This document shows positions 5,329 to 7,741 of a stretch of DNA of 7,741 bases, one piece after another. Each line of letters opens with the position of its first letter. Positions within the stretch are counted from its first letter, which is position 1. Made by a program: the position numbers and the translations under genes. Origin of the DNA: an uncultured Lysobacteraceae bacterium (GTDB taxonomy: Bacteria; Pseudomonadota; Gammaproteobacteria; Xanthomonadales; Xanthomonadaceae); the NCBI GenBank assembly GCA_946482565.1, contig CAMLSB010000084.1, positions 1 to 7,741 of the forward strand, in the 5' to 3' direction. The notes under the pieces were generated by a model. It was not told the DNA's origin. It was given only the letters and a program-made list of their open reading frames with translations, and did not search any database.

Positions 5329-7014
5329 TCAGCGCGGTCCGCGCTCCTCGCGCGGCCGCGCCTTGCGATCGCGCATGAGGGCGCTGAGCACGATCGTGAA
5401 GCCCAGGCCCGCGGCCACCAGGAACAGCAGCATCGCGATCAGCGGGTAGCCGAACAGGTGGTGCGTGGTGTCGACCCGCATCATCATCGCCGACGCAACG
5501 ATCAGCGCCGCGGTCACGAGGCCGGCGCTGATCCGGTTGGCGATCTTCTGCAGGCTCTCCATGATCGGAGAGTCGGCCAGGCCGTCCACGCGCACCTGCA
5601 TTCGGTTTTCCGCCAGCAGCGACAGCAGGTCGGAGACCTTGCGCGGCGCTTCGCGCATCAGCGCCTGCACCTCGATCAGCTCGCTGGCGATATTCGAGGG
5701 CGACAGCGACTTCTTCAGCCGTTCGCGCATCACGTGCTCGAGGTGGCGCTCGACCACCTGCTTGACGTCCAGTTCCGGGTCCAGGGCGTGGGACACCTGC
5801 TCCAGGTTGAGCAGGGTCTTGCCCAGCAGGCTGAGTTCCGGCGGCGTGCGCAACCGGCAGGCGGCCGACAGCGCCACCAGGTCCAGCATCAGCCGTCCCT
5901 CGGACTGCGAGCCGGAATGGCTGTGCGCCGCGTAGCGCGCCACCATCTGCCCGACCTCGCGCATGAAGCGCTCCTCGTCGAAGGCTTCCAGCCGCGTGCC
6001 CATCGCGATGGCTTCGTTCGCGACTTCCTCGCCGCGCCCGTCGACCGCCGCGAACAGCAGCTTGAGCAGCCGCTCGCGCTGCTTGGGCGGCACGTGGGCG
6101 ACCATGCCCAGGTCGAACAGCGCCAGGCGGCCATCGTCGGTCGCCAGCAGGTTGCCCGGATGCGGATCGGCGTGGATCTCGCCATGCACGAAGACCTGGT
6201 CGAGGTAGCCGCGCATCAGCGCCGATGCCAGCGCGCCCATGTCGTGCTCGGTGCGGTGCAGGCCCGAGATCTCGGTGACCTTGGTGCCGTGGATGAGGTC
6301 CATGGTGAGCACGCGCGTGGCGGTGTAGTCCCACACGGGCTGCGGCACCACCAGTTCGGGGTATTCGCGCAGGTGTTCGCCGAAGCGTTCCAGGTTCTCC
6401 GCCTCGGCGCGGTAATCGAGCTCGGCCAGCAGGGTCTTGCGGAATTCGTGCACCCAGTCGGAGAAATGCACGCGGCGGCCGACGTCGGTGAGGGTGTCGG
6501 CCTTGCCGGCGAGGCCGGCGATCGCGTCGAGGTCGGCGCGCACCAGGTCGCCGATGCCCGCGCGCTGCACCTTGACGGCGACCTCGCGGCCATCGCGCAG
6601 CAGCGCGCGATGCACCTGGGCGAGCGAGGCGCAGCCCAGCGGCGTTTCGTCGAATTCCGCGAACAGGTGGCTCATGCGCGCGCCGAGCGCGTCCTCGATC
6701 GTGGCGCGCACCTCGTCGAAGGGCACCGGCGCGACGTCGTCCTGCATGCGCTCCAGCGCCGCGAGGTAGGCCGGCGGCACCATGTCGGGCCGCGTGGACA
6801 GGGCCTGGCCGATCTTGACGAAGGTGGGGCCGAGCGCTTCGAGGTCGTCGACGAAGGCTTCGGGCTTGCCTTCCGTCGGCGGCGGTTCGGTCGCGGACGT
6901 CGTTCCGCCGCCATCGAGGTCCAGGCCGGTGAATACCCCGGCGCTGCGGTACTTGAGCAGGAATCCGAGGATCCGCGCGGTGCGGCCGAGGCCGTGGCTG
7001 GGCGTGTCGTTCAT
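5329..7014 (-). CDS. UbiB/AarF (ABC1/ADCK)-family atypical kinase, membrane-anchored
   Basis: This family supports ubiquinone biosynthesis or lipid handling, probably through ATPase activity. The 561-aa protein has the diagnostic KxGQ motif (K67-I68-G69-Q70 in FVKIGQALSTRPDMVP). The Ala-rich loop, used in place of a P-loop, appears as PLGCASLAQVH (125-135). The VAVK lysine is K148, LDYRAEAENLERF spans 199-211, and the catalytic loop HADPHPGN is 281-288. The metal-binding motif is DLG (301-303) instead of DFG. Two hydrophobic segments near the C-terminus (about 496-511 and 524-546) should be membrane helices, as in UbiB, followed by a basic tail. ATG 7014 gives a normal length; no Shine-Dalgarno is seen. 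The sequence is not close to E. coli UbiB and no other ubi gene is adjacent, so I give no symbol: it may be UbiB itself or a paralogue. It is divergent from the DUF488 gene. Confidence 0.9.
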   Translation of the reverse strand: MNDTPSHGLGRTARILGFLLKYRSAGVFTGLDLDGGGTTSATEPPPTEGKPEAFVDDLEALGPTFVKIGQALSTRPDMVPPAYLAALERMQDDVAPVPFDEVRATIEDALGARMSHLFAEFDETPLGCASLAQVHRALLRDGREVAVKVQRAGIGDLVRADLDAIAGLAGKADTLTDVGRRVHFSDWVHEFRKTLLAELDYRAEAENLERFGEHLREYPELVVPQPVWDYTATRVLTMDLIHGTKVTEISGLHRTEHDMGALASALMRGYLDQVFVHGEIHADPHPGNLLATDDGRLALFDLGMVAHVPPKQRERLLKLLFAAVDGRGEEVANEAIAMGTRLEAFDEERFMREVGQMVARYAAHSHSGSQSEGRLMLDLVALSAACRLRTPPELSLLGKTLLNLEQVSHALDPELDVKQVVERHLEHVMRERLKKSLSPSNIASELIEVQALMREAPRKVSDLLSLLAENRMQVRVDGLADSPIMESLQKIANRISAGLVTAALIVASAMMMRVDTTHHLFGYPLIAMLLFLVAAGLGFTIVLSALMRDRKARPREERGPR

Positions 7015-7109
7015 GGCGGGCGTCCGTGGCCGCGTGAGGCGCGGCCCGCAGCCAGCGTAGTCGGCGCGGCGTCAACGCCGCTTCATCGCGCTTGCCGCAT
7101 CATGGCGGC
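7015..7109. promoter_or_regulatory. Divergent intergenic region between the kinase and DUF488 genes
   Basis: These 95 bp must hold the promoters of both divergent genes, but I cannot place either with confidence. A minus-strand TTGACG (7075 to 7070) resembles a -35 for the kinase gene, yet no -10 lies at the right distance. It sits within a perfect hairpin, GCGGCG-TCAA-CGCCGC (7066-7081). A second hairpin, GCCGC/GCGGC (7094-7098 and 7105-7109), ends directly before ATG 7110 and could hinder ribosome access. No Shine-Dalgarno is visible for either gene. Confidence 0.3.
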
Positions 7110-7670
7110 ATGGAGTCGCCCGGACGCACGTTGTGGACGATCGGCCACTCGACGCGGCCGTGGGAAGAGTTCGTGGCGCTGCTGCAGGGCGAGTCGATCG
7201 CGTGCCTCGCCGACGTGCGCCGTTTCGCCGGTTCCCGGCGCAACCCGCAGTATTCCCCGGCGGACATGGGTCCGGCACTGGCGGCCGTGGGCATCGAGTA
7301 CGTGCCGATGCCGGAATACGGCGGCCGTCGCGCGCCGGTCGCGGACTCGCGCAATGGTGCCTGGCGCGTGGCCGCGTTCCGCGGCTACGCCGACTACATG
7401 GCCACGCCGGAGTTCGCGCTCGCGCGTGCGCGGCTGATGGAGCGTGCTTCGACGCAGCGCACCGCGGTGATGTGCGCCGAAGCCGTGTGGTGGCGCTGCC
7501 ACCGGCGCCTGGTCTCCGACGATTTCGTCGCGCGCGGCTGGACCGTGCTGCACATCATGGGTCCCGGCAAACGGCAGCCGCATGAGCTCAATCCCGATGC
7601 GCGCATGGTCGACGACCACCTCGTCTATCCGCCCCACGGCGACCAGGTCGAACTCTTCGGCGCTACCTAG
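7110..7670 (+). CDS. DUF488 family protein, function unknown
   Basis: The 186-aa product is a clear DUF488 member. It shows TIGHS (10-14), the core DVRRFAGSRRNPQYS (35-49), PMPEYGGRR (66-74), and the C-terminal cluster MCAEAVWWRCHRRLVSDDF (121-139) followed by PHELNPDAR (157-165). The conserved Arg, Cys and His residues suggest a nucleic-acid or nucleotide-related enzymatic role, but no activity is established and I do not infer one. ATG 7110 starts ten residues before the conserved TIGHS; an in-frame TTG at 7092 would add six residues with no better ribosome binding site. It is the only plus-strand gene, and it overlaps the convergent neighbour by 8 bp at its 3' end, so there is no room for a terminator between them. 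Confidence 0.9.
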   Translation: MESPGRTLWTIGHSTRPWEEFVALLQGESIACLADVRRFAGSRRNPQYSPADMGPALAAVGIEYVPMPEYGGRRAPVADSRNGAWRVAAFRGYADYMATPEFALARARLMERASTQRTAVMCAEAVWWRCHRRLVSDDFVARGWTVLHIMGPGKRQPHELNPDARMVDDHLVYPPHGDQVELFGAT

Positions 7671-7741
7671 GCGGGCGCACGCGAAGGAGGCGGCCGTCGG
7701 AGGCGTCGGTGAGCACATAGAGGTTGCCGTCGGCGCCGGCG
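7663..7741 (-). CDS. C-terminal end of a probable PQQ-dependent sugar dehydrogenase, cut by the right edge
   Basis: Twenty-five codons and a stop (7663-7665) are visible, ending AGADGNLYVLTDASDGRLLRVRPPR. The DGxLYVLTDxxxGRLLRxxP pattern is the usual C-terminal beta-propeller strand of soluble aldose sugar dehydrogenases (glucose/sorbosone dehydrogenase family), which are periplasmic PQQ enzymes. The last 8 bp overlap the end of the convergent DUF488 gene. With so little present, another beta-propeller protein (SMP-30 or NHL type) is possible. Confidence 0.7.
   Translation of the reverse strand, partial: AGADGNLYVLTDASDGRLLRVRPPR

Noticed and set aside
4306..7437. A plus-strand open frame of 1,043 codons antisense to fpr and the kinase gene
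   Set aside because: It runs opposite two well-supported genes, is rich in Arg, Ala, Gln and His with no recognisable motif, and crosses the inverted repeat. Long antisense frames are expected when third positions are strongly GC-biased.

Overview
The window is high-GC DNA, with GC-rich third codon positions. It most resembles a member of the Xanthomonadaceae (Lysobacter, Luteimonas or Stenotrophomonas type). The basis is a lexA-imuA-imuB-dnaE2 mutagenesis cassette, a GTAG-headed REP palindrome of the Stenotrophomonas kind, a GGGAATG heptamer repeat, and an Azotobacter-type ferredoxin-NADP reductase. The genus is an inference; the sequence does not settle it.

Layout. Positions 1-4231 hold a compact minus-strand SOS cassette, transcribed right to left: lexA (3554-4231), imuA (2873-3535), imuB (1550-2866) and the first half of dnaE2 (1553 down to the left edge). 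Gaps are 18 bp and 6 bp, followed by a 4-bp ATGA overlap. Positions 4232-4329 hold the lexA promoter, with a TAATAT -10 box close enough to the ATG to give a leaderless mRNA and two dyads that could be operators. Then come fpr (4330-5139) and a UbiB/AarF-family kinase (5329-7014), both minus strand. They are separated by a 121-bp imperfect inverted repeat (5200-5320) with G-quadruplex-type G-runs on each strand. A plus-strand DUF488 gene (7110-7670) is divergent from the kinase gene. Its 3' end overlaps by 8 bp the tail of a convergent minus-strand gene, probably a PQQ-dependent sugar dehydrogenase, which runs off the right edge.

Function. The cassette encodes its own LexA-type repressor plus the three parts of the ImuA-ImuB-DnaE2 translesion synthesis system. 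On DNA damage the repressor should self-cleave and release the whole operon. fpr and the kinase gene are redox and quinone-type housekeeping functions with no obvious link to the cassette.

Most worth a second look: (1) a 55-bp REP dimer lies inside the first codons of dnaE2, so it is translated and places a strong hairpin just after the start codon; (2) ImuB seems to lack about 50 residues of the usual N-terminal region; (3) the lexA promoter looks leaderless, has non-canonical dyads, and its repressor has an altered recognition helix; (4) the G4-bearing inverted repeat follows the kinase gene. I saw no RNA genes, CRISPR arrays, insertion sequences or transposases. No gene-free stretch exceeds 190 bp.
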